Source: Tannerella serpentiformis
GTDB taxonomy: Bacteria; Bacteroidota; Bacteroidia; Bacteroidales; Tannerellaceae
Length of the DNA: 64,000 nucleotides
Direction: 5' to 3'
Assembly: GCF_003033925.1 (NCBI RefSeq)
Contig: NZ_CP028365.1
Coordinates: 2,418,001-2,482,000, forward strand
Shown: one piece after another, positions 1-12,214 of the stretch
Numbering within the stretch: the first letter of the stretch is position 1
How the letters are laid out: each line of letters opens with the position of its first letter
Made by a program: the position numbers and the translations under genes
Notes under the pieces: generated by a model
What the model saw: only the letters and a program-made list of their open reading frames with translations
The model's database searches: none
Told to the model about the DNA's origin: nothing

Positions 1-641
1 GTGGCGATGAAACCGGGGGCCAGGTCGCGGACGGCTTGGTGGTGGAGCGAGTTGACGGGGATGGGTGCGGTACGCGTCGTGGCGTCGAGCCCCATTGCGC
101 GTTGCAGCTCGGAATCTGGGGCAGTGAGAGTGACAGACTGCGTGATAACATCGCGTGCTTCCGCCTGACTATGTGGCAATACGGGGCTTGGAAACTGCGA
201 GGGAAGGTCTTGGTAGAGCGTGCCGCCAAAGGCCACATTGATGAGCTGATGGCCGCGACAGATGCCGAAGATGGGGAGGCCGCGTTGGTGGGCCAAGCGG
301 ATCAGTTGCAGCTCGCTGGTGTCGCGGATCGGATCGACGTCCTCGATCGACGGGTGGGGCGTCTCGCCAAGCAGGTCGGGACTGATGTCGCCGCCGCCAG
401 TCAGAAGCAGGCCGTCGAGACCTTCGACAATCGTGGTGAGGACGCTCAGCTCGGTTGTTGCGGGCACGAGTACGGGGGCACCACCGGCCAGGATGACAGA
501 CTGGAAATAGGGGTCGGCGAGCATCTCTTTGCCGTCTCGTCGGTTCACGGAAATACCTATGCGTGGGCGTGTGGGGGTGGCAGTGTCGACAGCTGAGGCG
601 CGGTCAACCTGCGCAAATAGTTCTTTTAAAGTGAGTGACAT
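1..641 (-). CDS. Peptidase C26 / gamma-glutamyl-GABA hydrolase-like amidotransferase (3' part beyond window)
   Basis: I translated this frame by hand from the minus strand; it starts at ATG 641 (MSLTLKELFAQ) and runs off the left edge after about 213 codons without a stop. Visible landmarks are a GGGD loop (LLLTGGGDIS), the nucleophile elbow FGICRGHQ (Cys in GxCxG) and VNSLHHQAV carrying the likely catalytic His. These are the class I glutamine amidotransferase / peptidase C26 signatures (PuuD-like), which hydrolyse gamma-glutamyl amide bonds in the cytoplasm. The catalytic Glu after the His is not reached. Some Bacteroidota homologues carry a second domain, so total length cannot be judged. 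The physiological substrate is unknown. Confidence 0.85.
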   Translation of the reverse strand, partial: MSLTLKELFAQVDRASAVDTATPTRPRIGISVNRRDGKEMLADPYFQSVILAGGAPVLVPATTELSVLTTIVEGLDGLLLTGGGDISPDLLGETPHPSIEDVDPIRDTSELQLIRLAHQRGLPIFGICRGHQLINVAFGGTLYQDLPSQFPSPVLPHSQAEARDVITQSVTLTAPDSELQRAMGLDATTRTAPIPVNSLHHQAVRDLAPGFIA

Positions 642-657
642 GTTGGGTTTGAATGGG

Positions 658-697
658 AGAAAAAGAAGAGGGCACCTCGCATGGCGATTGCCCTCTG
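658..697 (-). terminator. Rho-independent terminator of gyrB
   Basis: Inverted repeat AGAGGGC (668-674) / GCCCTCT (691-697). Read on the minus strand it is followed by a T-rich tail (complement of the A-rich 658-667). It lies about 55 bp past the gyrB stop. Confidence 0.7.
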
Positions 698-752
698 TCG
701 TTTGATGGTTTATGTAAAAGACTCCGCAGCGTGGTGCTATGCGAAGTCGGTG

Positions 753-2726
<1,974 letters not shown>

Positions 2727-2749
2727 TTATTCATTATCAAATACGGAAA

Positions 2750-2757
2750 CAAATATA
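2750..2757 (-). promoter_or_regulatory. Bacteroidota -7 box upstream of gyrB
   Basis: On the minus strand TATATTTG matches the TAnnTTTG -7 element about 40 bp before the gyrB ATG. No clear TTTG -33 box was seen. Confidence 0.5.
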
Positions 2758-2803
2758 GCCGTTCCCCTCCGAAAGAGCAGGGTTGGGAGATGGCTAACTG
2801 CAT

Positions 2804-2842
2804 GAAAAAAAGGCCGAAAGACGATTGACGCCTTTCAGCCTT
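2804..2842 (-). terminator. Terminator after tRNA-Glu(CUC)
   Basis: Minus-strand stem AAGGCtGAAAG / CTTTCgGCCTT followed by a run of seven T (complement of 2804-2810). It starts only a few bases past the tRNA 3' end, ending the tRNA-rpsT-tRNA unit. Confidence 0.8.
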
Positions 2843-2846
2843 GATG

Positions 2847-2918
2847 TAGCCCGTAGGGGAATCGAACCCCTCTTTTGAGAATGAGAATCTCACGTCCTAG
2901 CCGATAGACGAACAGGCC
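2847..2918 (-). tRNA. tRNA-Glu, anticodon CUC
   Basis: 72-nt cloverleaf on the minus strand. The acceptor stem GGCCTGT pairs with ACGGGCT and is followed by discriminator A; the T arm is GGGG-TTCGATT-CCCC. The anticodon stem TGAGA/TCTCA encloses the loop TTCTCAT, giving anticodon CTC. CCA is not encoded. It is nearly identical outside the anticodon arm to the tRNA at 3291-3362, so it is a paralogous isoacceptor made by duplication. It is probably transcribed with rpsT. Confidence 0.93.
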
Positions 2919-2990
2919 TTTGATACCAATATAACAGTGGACTTAGACGTCCTTCTTTTCTTTTTCCTCTTTCAGGCACTTTCCCAGATG

Positions 2991-3245
2991 TTAAGCCAAT
3001 GCGTTGACATGTTTGGCCAACTTTGACTTCAGGTTGCCTGCTTTGTTCTTATGAATCACATTCTTTTTCGCCAGCTTATCAAGCATTGCGCACACTTTCG
3101 GATACATGGCTGTTGCCTCATTCTTATCTTCTGTGCCACGCAATTTCTTCACCGCATTACGCATCGTCTTGGCACCGTAACGATTTTGTGCGCAGCGCGT
3201 TTTTGTCTGACGTATCCTCTTGATAGATGATTTGTGATTTGCCAT
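2991..3245 (-). CDS. rpsT: 30S ribosomal protein S20
   Basis: 84-residue very basic protein beginning [17 protein letters not shown], the characteristic S20 start. S20 binds 16S rRNA in the small subunit body and contributes to early assembly. Length matches the family (about 84-88). It is flanked on both sides by tRNA-Glu genes on the same strand. The only strong promoter (3429-3459) lies before the upstream tRNA, so the three are likely one transcript. Confidence 0.97.
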   Translation of the reverse strand: MANHKSSIKRIRQTKTRCAQNRYGAKTMRNAVKKLRGTEDKNEATAMYPKVCAMLDKLAKKNVIHKNKAGNLKSKLAKHVNALA

Positions 3246-3290
3246 CGTTATCTATTAATCTATTTCTTCTTTTATCTGATTCGTATTTGG

Positions 3291-3362
3291 TAGCCCGTAG
3301 GGGAGTCGAACCCCTCTTTCAAGAATGAAAATCTTGCGTCCTAGCCGATAGACGAACAGGCC
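3291..3362 (-). tRNA. tRNA-Glu, anticodon UUC
   Basis: 72-nt cloverleaf on the minus strand. The acceptor stem is as in the downstream copy. The anticodon stem CAAGA/TCTTG encloses TTTTCAT, giving anticodon TTC, the usual tRNA-Glu. The T arm is GGGG-TTCGACT-CCCC. First gene of the tRNA-rpsT-tRNA unit. Confidence 0.95.
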
Positions 3363-3428
3363 AATTCTTCGCTCAGAAATCACGCCTATCAGACCGTTAG
3401 GACCGCCCGCGTTTTCATTTTGCGAGCG

Positions 3429-3459
3429 CAAAGATAGAGGCACTTTCGAATCCTGCAAA
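3429..3459 (-). promoter_or_regulatory. Promoter of the tRNA-Glu / rpsT unit
   Basis: Minus strand: TTTG (3459-3456), 19 nt, TATCTTTG (3436-3429). This is a full match to the Bacteroidota -33/-7 consensus, about 67 bp before the tRNA-Glu(UUC) 5' end. Confidence 0.75.
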
Positions 3460-3508
3460 CATCCTTTCTCTTTTTTCTTTCAATAATTGGCGATGGATGC
3501 GTGATGAC

Positions 3509-4102
3509 TTAGACGATGCGAAGACTGTCCACTTTCAGTAGACGGCTCTTTAGGGCGTCCATGCGGCTTTGTCGGATGCGGAGCGTCATCTCGCAGGTGA
3601 GCTCGAAGGATTGTGTGAGGACGTCGGGCTTGTCTTCTTTTACGATGCGCATGACACTGTTGAGATGAGGGTATTCGAAGGTGATGGTAATGGTTTCGTC
3701 GATGGTGCGTTCCTCGATGCGGGCGGCGGCGATGGCTTCGGCGGCGGCGGTGCGGTAGGCTACGATGAGGCCGCTGGTGCCGAGTTCGATGCCGCCGAAG
3801 TAGCGGACGACGATGATGAGGATGTCGGTCAGGTTGTTGGAGTTGATTTGGCCGAGGATGGGCTTGCCAGCCGTGGAGGAGGGTTCGCCGTCGTCGTTGG
3901 CGCGGAAGGTAGTGCGGTCGGGGCCGAGCATGTAGGCCCAGCAGACGTGTCGGGCGTCGTAGTACTTTTTGCGATAGGCGTCGACCTGGGTCTTGACTTC
4001 GTCGGGGGTGCGGGCGGGTAGGGCGAAGGAGAGAAAGCGGCTGCGCTTCTCGGTGTAGTAGCCTTCGGAGAGGTCGCTGATGGTGCGGTAGGTATCTTCC
4101 AT
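3509..4102 (-). CDS. YigZ / IMPACT (UPF0029) family protein
   Basis: 197 residues. The N-terminal UPF0029 domain has the family's conserved stretch: RSRFLSF near residue 20, ARHVCWAY near 50, DDGEPSSTAGKPIL near 70-85 and RYFGGIELGTSGL near 99-111. The C-terminal region fits the ferredoxin-like DUF1949 fold. YigZ-type proteins are cytoplasmic and related to eukaryotic IMPACT; a role around ribosomes or translation is suggested for the family, but the biochemical function is not settled. It starts 6 bp after the stop of the small gene upstream, so the two are probably co-transcribed. Confidence 0.9.
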   Translation of the reverse strand: MEDTYRTISDLSEGYYTEKRSRFLSFALPARTPDEVKTQVDAYRKKYYDARHVCWAYMLGPDRTTFRANDDGEPSSTAGKPILGQINSNNLTDILIIVVRYFGGIELGTSGLIVAYRTAAAEAIAAARIEERTIDETITITFEYPHLNSVMRIVKEDKPDVLTQSFELTCEMTLRIRQSRMDALKSRLLKVDSLRIV

Positions 4103-4108
4103 GATGGA

Positions 4109-4327
4109 TCAGTCGGGGATGTGGGTTTCTTGTTCATCACGGAAGGCTCGGAAGTCTTTCATGATCTCTTCGATTTCTTCGATGAAGCGTGGGTCGCGGA
4201 CTTTGTCGCGGACAGCTTCGTAGTAGCGCTCGATGGCGGGCAGGGCACAGAGGTCTTTGCCGCGGAGGACGAAGTAGGGTTCGTCGGCCTCGAGGCATTG
4301 CTTGATCATTTGGATGGGATTCTTCAT
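4109..4327 (-). CDS. Small conserved-looking protein of unknown function
   Basis: 72 residues starting MKNPIQMIKQCLEADEPYF. The frame is open further upstream, but that extension enters the intergenic repeat region, so I chose ATG 4327. Soluble, charged and probably helical (EEIEEIMKDFRAF); no signal peptide or membrane segment. Spacing of 6 bp to the yigZ-like gene implies an operon. I do not recognise a family. It could act with the YigZ protein, but nothing in the sequence shows this. Confidence 0.6.
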   Translation of the reverse strand: MKNPIQMIKQCLEADEPYFVLRGKDLCALPAIERYYEAVRDKVRDPRFIEEIEEIMKDFRAFRDEQETHIPD

Positions 4328-4444
4328 TTTGTTCTTGTCGGTAATTGGTGATAGGTGAGAATAAAGGGTTTGGTGGTGGACAAAGCGTGAAAATTGCAAT
4401 GAACGGACTCGCTGTCCTTTGGAAATGGGGAGAAAAATGCGTTT

Positions 4445-4830
4445 TGGGTGTCTTTGTCTGTGGACAATGGGATGAAATATATGTTTTGCCTGCTTTTGTC
4501 TATGAAAAATGAGAGGGAATATATGTATTGAGCGCTTTTGTCTATGGACAATGGGATGAAATATATGTATTGGGTGCTTTTATCTGCGGACAATGGGATG
4601 AAATATATGTTTTGGATGCTTTTGTCTATGGACAATGAGGTGAAAAACATGTTTTGGATGCCTTTGTCTATAGACAATGAGGTGAAAAACATGTATTGGA
4701 TGCTTTTGTCTATGGACAATGAGATGAAAAACATGTATTGGATGCCTTTGTCTATAGACAATGAGAGGGAATACATGTATTGGATGCCTTTGCCTACAGG
4801 CAATGGGAGTACGCACCTGTTAGATTCGCT
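4445..4830. repeat. Tandem array A: 42-bp units, 9 copies
   Basis: Exact 42-bp spacing: the TTTGTC landmark recurs at 4456, 4498, 4540, 4582, 4624, 4666, 4708, 4750 and 4792. Most units carry the palindrome TTGTCTATAGACAA or a close variant; the last has TTGCCTACAGGCAA, a compensated change on both arms. The array fills most of the 4328-4945 gap between uvrA (3' end) and the small gene (5' side). Frames through it are open on both strands because 42 is divisible by 3, but I do not think they are coding. Confidence 0.95.
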
Positions 4831-4945
4831 TTCGACGGCAGACGAGAGGCGAAGAAACAGGGGGAGGAGGGGGGCGATGATGGTTTTGGAGGTGGCGAGG
4901 CGCTGAACGAGAGGGGTGCCCATACACATATATAATAGGTATGGG

Positions 4946-7842
<2,897 letters not shown>

Positions 7843-7846
<4 letters not shown>

Positions 7847-8799
7847 TTCGTCACCCAGCGCTGGTCGTAGACGGTGCGGTTGGGGGAGGTGTAATAGAGG
7901 TCTTGTTTGCGGGGAATGAGGATGGTGTAGCTGCGGCCATTGGAGATGAGCTTCGAGTCGCGCAGCCAGGGGTTGAAACGCTTGAGGTCGGCGTAGGTGA
8001 TGTCGTGCGACTTGGCGAAGGCTACCAAATCGGGGATACCGGCCGAGACCGTCACCTCGTCGCAGGAGATGGGCGCGTAGAGGTCGCGTGGGCGGAGCGA
8101 GAAGCCGTATTTCTGCGGGTTCTCGAAGATGAGCTTCGTGGCCAGGATGCGATAGACGTAGCGCGCCGTCTCCTCGACGAGCCAGAGGTTCAGCACGGAC
8201 GTCTCGCGTTGTGAGGCGAAGGCGCCCGAGATGCGCCCCATGCCCGCGTTGTACGATGCGGCGGCCGAGGCCCAGTCACCGTATTTATTGTAGGCGTCCT
8301 TGAGGTAGCGGCAGGCGGCCTCCGTGGCGCGGGCCACGTTGTAACGCTCGTCCACGCTGGGCGTGATCGTCAGGCCATATTCCCGTCCGGCTGATTCCAA
8401 GAACTGCCACATGCCTGCGGCGCGCGCTGGCGATACGATGCGCGGGTCGAGATGGCTCTCTACGACGGCCAGATACTTGAAGTCCTCTGGCACTCCATTG
8501 GCCTTCAGGATAGGCACGATGATGGGGAAGTAGCGGTTGGCGCGCTTGATGGTCAGCATCGTGGTGGAGTGGAAGTAGGCCAGGCTGCTCAGCTCGCGGT
8601 CCATGGACTCGTACATGTTATATCGGGTCAGGTCAATCGTCTGACCGCAGAAGGTGACCTTCTCCGGCACCTCGGGCGAGGTGATCCAGCCGTCGTCCTG
8701 TCGGGGCTGTTCGGAGTTTTGCGATTGGACGGGGAAGCAGGCCGTCAGGCTGATCAGTCCGGCCGCGAGGAAGCAGGCCGTGAATTGTTTCGTTCTCAT
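7843..8799 (-). CDS. Membrane-bound lytic murein transglycosylase (SLT domain, lipoprotein)
   Basis: 318 residues. Lipoprotein signal with lipobox LTAC and Cys21, so it is membrane anchored facing the periplasm. The SLT-type catalytic domain has [18 protein letters not shown] with probable catalytic Glu114, followed by GMWQF and the [12 protein letters not shown] motif. The C-terminal segment (about 255-300: [20 protein letters not shown]) resembles a single LysM peptidoglycan-binding repeat. The arrangement is that of MltD-like enzymes that cleave MurNAc-GlcNAc bonds to 1,6-anhydro products. Its TGA overlaps the uvrA GTG. Confidence 0.88.
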
Positions 8800-8813
8800 T
8801 CTCTCTCTTATGC

Positions 8814-10196
8814 TTATTGATTACTGTGATTCTTGTTTGAACTGGAGCGCACGACGTTGATGTCGCCGCTTTTACGGTGCGTTTTGCCGTCCGTTCCGGT
8901 GTATTCGATGACGTAGTAATAGGCGCCAGCGGGCACGTACTGTCCGCGATAGCGCCCATCCCAGCCGCCGTTCGGGTCGGTCCAGTGATAAAGCAGGCTG
9001 CCCTGCCGATTGAAGACGGACGCACTGAAGCGCACGACCGACTTATGGGCCACCTTGAACACATCGTTCACGCCCGGCGAACTCTCGGGCGAGAAGACGT
9101 TGGGCACCTCCAGCACGGTCTCCGTGACGCTGATCTTGTAGCTATTGTCCTTGTTGGTGCATCGGCCCGAGCGGTCGCTCACCTCCAGCGTGACGGTGTA
9201 GTTGCCCACGCGGTCGAAGGTGTACGTCATCTCCGGATCCGTGAAGCGCACGATGGGCACATCGCCCGTAGCCTCTCGCCGCGTGACTTGCCAGACGAAG
9301 AGCGATGCCACCGGGGTGTTGGCCTGCGCTCGGAAGCGGATCTCGGCCGGGGCCGAGAGTTCGCCCGTTTTGAGCTTGAGGTTCGATCGAGTCTCCGACG
9401 TGAGCGTCGTATCGGCGTGCACCTCTAAGGCCACCGCTTGGTAGTGGTCTATGGTCGCTGTCTGCTCGACGCCAAAGGCACGCGCGAAGAGGTCGCCCGT
9501 CAGGTCGATCTTCGTGTCCGTGAGTGGCGGGCGGCTCAGCGAGACGTCGAAGGGATTGCCGCTGAGGGTGTCGATAAGTAACTGCTCGGTGAAGGTGCGG
9601 GTCTGTTCGCTCCACGTCTGCGTTAGGTAGCTGACTTCGAATGCGCGCTTGAGCTCCATCGCCTTGCCGTCGGGCAGGTAGTAGTTGAGTGCAGGCAGGT
9701 CGGCCGTGCCCGCCAGTCGCAGTGACGAGCAGGCGTCGGACGAGGGGGACACACTGAGGCTCGTGAGGCGCGTCCGGTAGCGGCTGTAATCGATGATCCA
9801 GACGTAGCGTCGCAGCTCGCCGCTACCGTCGACAACGAAGTAACCGTAGCCCTCCGCAGGGTTTGTGACCGTTGAGGTAGATCCGCTTTGGGTCGAGGCC
9901 ACCGCCTCCCAATCGTCCTCTATGGCTGCCTTGGTGCGGTAGCGATACCAGCGGTGCGTGCCTGTGCCGGTGTGGCTGAGGGTCACGCCGTCGGTGCCGT
10001 AGACTAAGTAAACTTCCAGCTTGTATGCCGTATTCTCCGCTGCCCGGATGGGCGTCTTGGCGCCGCCGCTGACTTGATACTGGGCCCGGAGCGTGCCTCC
10101 CGTCCACCCGATCGCGAGCAGAAAAAGGAGTATGGAGCCTACGCTTGGTGCCACCCTGCGGCGGCTTGCTCCATCATGAAAAATCGTCTTACCCAT
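8814..10196 (-). CDS. Secreted protein with T9SS type-B C-terminal sorting domain
   Basis: 460 residues from ATG 10196 (MGKTIFHDG), chosen because a hydrophobic signal peptide (SILLFLLAIGWTGGTLRAQ) follows; the longer open frame upstream runs through repeat array B. The middle region has a PKD-like segment (DRVGNYTVTLEVSDRSG). The last about 90 residues carry PNVFSPESSPGVNDVF and the FNRQGSLLYHW / GWDGRYRGQYVPAGAYYYVI pattern of the gliding-motility-associated C-terminal domain, which directs export through the type IX secretion system. Cargo function is unknown. A -7 box lies at 10217-10224. Confidence 0.85.
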   Translation of the reverse strand: MGKTIFHDGASRRRVAPSVGSILLFLLAIGWTGGTLRAQYQVSGGAKTPIRAAENTAYKLEVYLVYGTDGVTLSHTGTGTHRWYRYRTKAAIEDDWEAVASTQSGSTSTVTNPAEGYGYFVVDGSGELRRYVWIIDYSRYRTRLTSLSVSPSSDACSSLRLAGTADLPALNYYLPDGKAMELKRAFEVSYLTQTWSEQTRTFTEQLLIDTLSGNPFDVSLSRPPLTDTKIDLTGDLFARAFGVEQTATIDHYQAVALEVHADTTLTSETRSNLKLKTGELSAPAEIRFRAQANTPVASLFVWQVTRREATGDVPIVRFTDPEMTYTFDRVGNYTVTLEVSDRSGRCTNKDNSYKISVTETVLEVPNVFSPESSPGVNDVFKVAHKSVVRFSASVFNRQGSLLYHWTDPNGGWDGRYRGQYVPAGAYYYVIEYTGTDGKTHRKSGDINVVRSSSNKNHSNQ

Positions 10197-10216
10197 ACCT
10201 TTATCCAAATGAGCGG

Positions 10217-10224
10217 CAAAAGTA
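10217..10224 (-). promoter_or_regulatory. -7 box before the T9SS cargo gene
   Basis: Minus strand TACTTTTG matches TAnnTTTG, 20 bp before ATG 10196. This supports the shorter start. No good -33 box was seen. Confidence 0.5.
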
Positions 10225-10349
10225 GGCGTGGAAATGAGAATGGACAGAGGGGGCGCTATCGCGTGGGTAAGGTGTCGCTCTGAATCTGCGGCGGAAATCA
10301 CAAAGCCAATCTCCGGTTTCGTGAAACGCCTTCCCGCCGCGGGAAATGA

Positions 10350-10596
10350 GACCTTTTTTGCTTCCTGCACAACGCAGGGAGCAAAAAAGGGCGTCTTTCG
10401 GGCCCTGCGTTGTGCAGGAAGCAAAAAAGGGTCTTTTTCGGGCCCTGCGTTGTGCAGGAAGCAAAAAGGGGTCTCTTTCGAGCCCTGCGTAACGCAGGAA
10501 GCAAAAAAGGGTCTTTTTCGGGCCCTGCGTTGCGCAGGAAGCAAAAAGTGGGTCTTTTTCGGGCCCTGCGTTGCGCAGGGAGCAAAAAAGGCCCCA
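10350..10596. repeat. Tandem array B: 40-bp units, about 6 copies
   Basis: The GGCCCTGCGT landmark recurs at 10401, 10441, 10481, 10521 and 10562 (spacing 40, 40, 40, 41); a related degenerate copy starts near 10355. Each unit has a palindrome whose arms vary: CCTGCGTAACGCAGG, CCTGCGTTGCGCAGG or CCTGCGTTGTGCAGG, followed by AAGCAAAAA. It fills the 10197-10684 gap between two co-directional minus-strand genes. Confidence 0.93.
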
Positions 10597-10628
10597 AAAG
10601 GGGCGACCACCGGAGTGGCCGCCCCTTT
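10597..10628 (-). terminator. Terminator of brnQ
   Basis: Inverted repeat AAAGGGGCG...CGCCCCTTT around 10597-10627, with a T-run (complement of AAAA) on the minus-strand 3' side. It lies about 60 bp past the brnQ stop, at the edge of array B. Confidence 0.6.
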
Positions 10629-10684
10629 GCATATCCCCTTGTGGGGGAGAGGAACGATGAGTAAGTAGAAAGTGCTTCTAAGAC

Positions 10685-12043
10685 TTACAGCCCCGAAGTG
10701 ATGAGCTCCGAAGAGGTGCTCTTGCGCCGATTTAGGCACCCGATCAGGAAGCCAGCCAGGGCGAAGAAGATCCAGTCCAGACCGTCAGCATGCAGCGGCA
10801 CATGGGCGCCGTAGAAACGACCGAAAGCACCGAGCGAGATGTTGGCCGCCTCGAGTCCGGAGATGAGCGCCGAGATGAGCGTCAGGCCAACGGTCCAGGC
10901 GTAGACGCTGCGCCGACTGCCGAAGCGGCTGTCCAAAAAGGCGAGCGCGATGAGCACAATGGCCAGCGGATAGAGGAACATGAGCACGGGCACGGCGGCG
11001 GCGATGATGGTCTTCAGCCCGAAGGTGCCGACGGCGAAGGAGATGATGACGAACGCCACGGCGTAGCCCTTGTACGAGAGGCCGCCAAACTGCGAGTGGA
11101 AGTAGCTGGCGCAGGCGGTGACGAGTCCGATGCTGGTCGTTAGGCAGGCCAGCAATACGATCACGGCCAGGATCAGCGCCCCCGGTTCACCGAAGAGCAG
11201 TCGGGCAGATCCAGCCAAGACAGGCGCACCGGTGTCGAGGATGCCGAGCTGCTCGACGCTGGCGGCGCCCAGTCCTGCGATGAAGACGTAGACCACGCCT
11301 AAGCAACCGATGGCAATCATGCCCGCGCGCATGGTGGCGCCCATCACCTCGTGGCGTGTCGTGGCGCCGTGTTGCGTGACGAACTCAATGACCAGGATGC
11401 CAAAGACGAACGAGGCCAGAGCGTCGAGTGTATTGTAGCCGTCGATGAAGCCTTGCTGGAGGGCTACGGCGGGCGTGGCGTAGGCTTCGGTCGGTGAGCT
11501 GGGCGTACCGGGCGGTGTGATCAGCGATTTGACGATGAGGACAACGATCGTCGTCAGTAGCATAGGGGTCAGGATGCCGCCAATGCGTCCGACCAGCTTC
11601 TGGGGATTGATGGAAAGCCAAAGCGTGACGAGGAAGAAGACGATGAGGAAAGCCGTCTGCGCCCATTCCGGTGCATCGGCTGCGAGGAAGGGGCGGACGG
11701 CGATCTCGAACGAGACGGTGCCCGTACGAGGAATGGCGAAGGCGGGGCCGATGGAGAGGTAGAGGGCCAGCGTAAAGAGTATGCCGAAGAGGGGATGTAC
11801 GCGTCCGGCCAACTCCTGCACGTTGCGGCAACCAGAGTAGCCCATGGCCAGGACGCCCGCCAGGGGCAGTCCGACGCCGGTCAATACGAAGCCCATCACG
11901 GCCCACCACACATTCGTTCCGGCACGTTGGCCTAAGGCGGCGGGGAAAATCAAGTTGCCAGCTCCGAAGAAGAGGGCAAACAACATCAGTCCGACGGCGA
12001 GGAAAGCACGCCGTGTCATTTGGGTAGAATTTTGGTTAGGCAT
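10685..12043 (-). CDS. brnQ: Branched-chain amino acid transport system II carrier protein
   Basis: 452 residues, almost entirely hydrophobic, with about 12 predicted membrane segments. The N-terminal region (FGAGNLIFPAALGQRAG, about 22-38) is the recognisable LIVCS/BrnQ family start. The protein would import Leu, Ile and Val across the inner membrane with a coupling cation (H+ or Na+; the sequence does not tell which). Length fits the family (about 430-450). It is separated by two hairpins from the upstream protease gene. Confidence 0.9.
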   Translation of the reverse strand: MPNQNSTQMTRRAFLAVGLMLFALFFGAGNLIFPAALGQRAGTNVWWAVMGFVLTGVGLPLAGVLAMGYSGCRNVQELAGRVHPLFGILFTLALYLSIGPAFAIPRTGTVSFEIAVRPFLAADAPEWAQTAFLIVFFLVTLWLSINPQKLVGRIGGILTPMLLTTIVVLIVKSLITPPGTPSSPTEAYATPAVALQQGFIDGYNTLDALASFVFGILVIEFVTQHGATTRHEVMGATMRAGMIAIGCLGVVYVFIAGLGAASVEQLGILDTGAPVLAGSARLLFGEPGALILAVIVLLACLTTSIGLVTACASYFHSQFGGLSYKGYAVAFVIISFAVGTFGLKTIIAAAVPVLMFLYPLAIVLIALAFLDSRFGSRRSVYAWTVGLTLISALISGLEAANISLGAFGRFYGAHVPLHADGLDWIFFALAGFLIGCLNRRKSTSSELITSGL

Positions 12044-12089
12044 GGGATAAAGTGTTAGGGGGAGAGTGAATAGTTAGTAGCGGGATTAG

Positions 12090-12145
12090 AAAAAGGAGAG
12101 GCCCTGTCGGCCATTCCATGTGTCGAATAGTCCGACAGGGCCTCT
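12090..12145 (-). terminator. Terminator hairpin, distal copy, after the M16 protease gene
   Basis: 14-bp perfect inverted repeat AGAGGCCCTGTCGG (12097-12110) / CCGACAGGGCCTCT (12132-12145). The minus-strand tail is CCTTTTTC, as in a rho-independent terminator. Confidence 0.75.
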
Positions 12146-12153
12146 TGCTCTTT

Positions 12154-12198
12154 AGGGGGCAGGAGCCTCGTTCGTTGGATCGGGGGTTCCTGCCCCCT
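12154..12198 (-). terminator. Hairpin directly after the M16 protease gene
   Basis: 11-bp inverted repeat AGGGGGCAGGA (12154-12164) / TCCTGCCCCCT (12188-12198), 17 bp beyond the stop at 12215. No strong T-run, so it may act together with the next hairpin. Confidence 0.5.
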
Positions 12199-12214
12199 CC
12201 GGAGAGGGGGAAGG

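Noticed and set aside
10197-10739. N-terminal extension of the T9SS cargo protein to 10739
   Set aside because: The extension is array B; a signal peptide and -7 promoter box fit the start at 10196.
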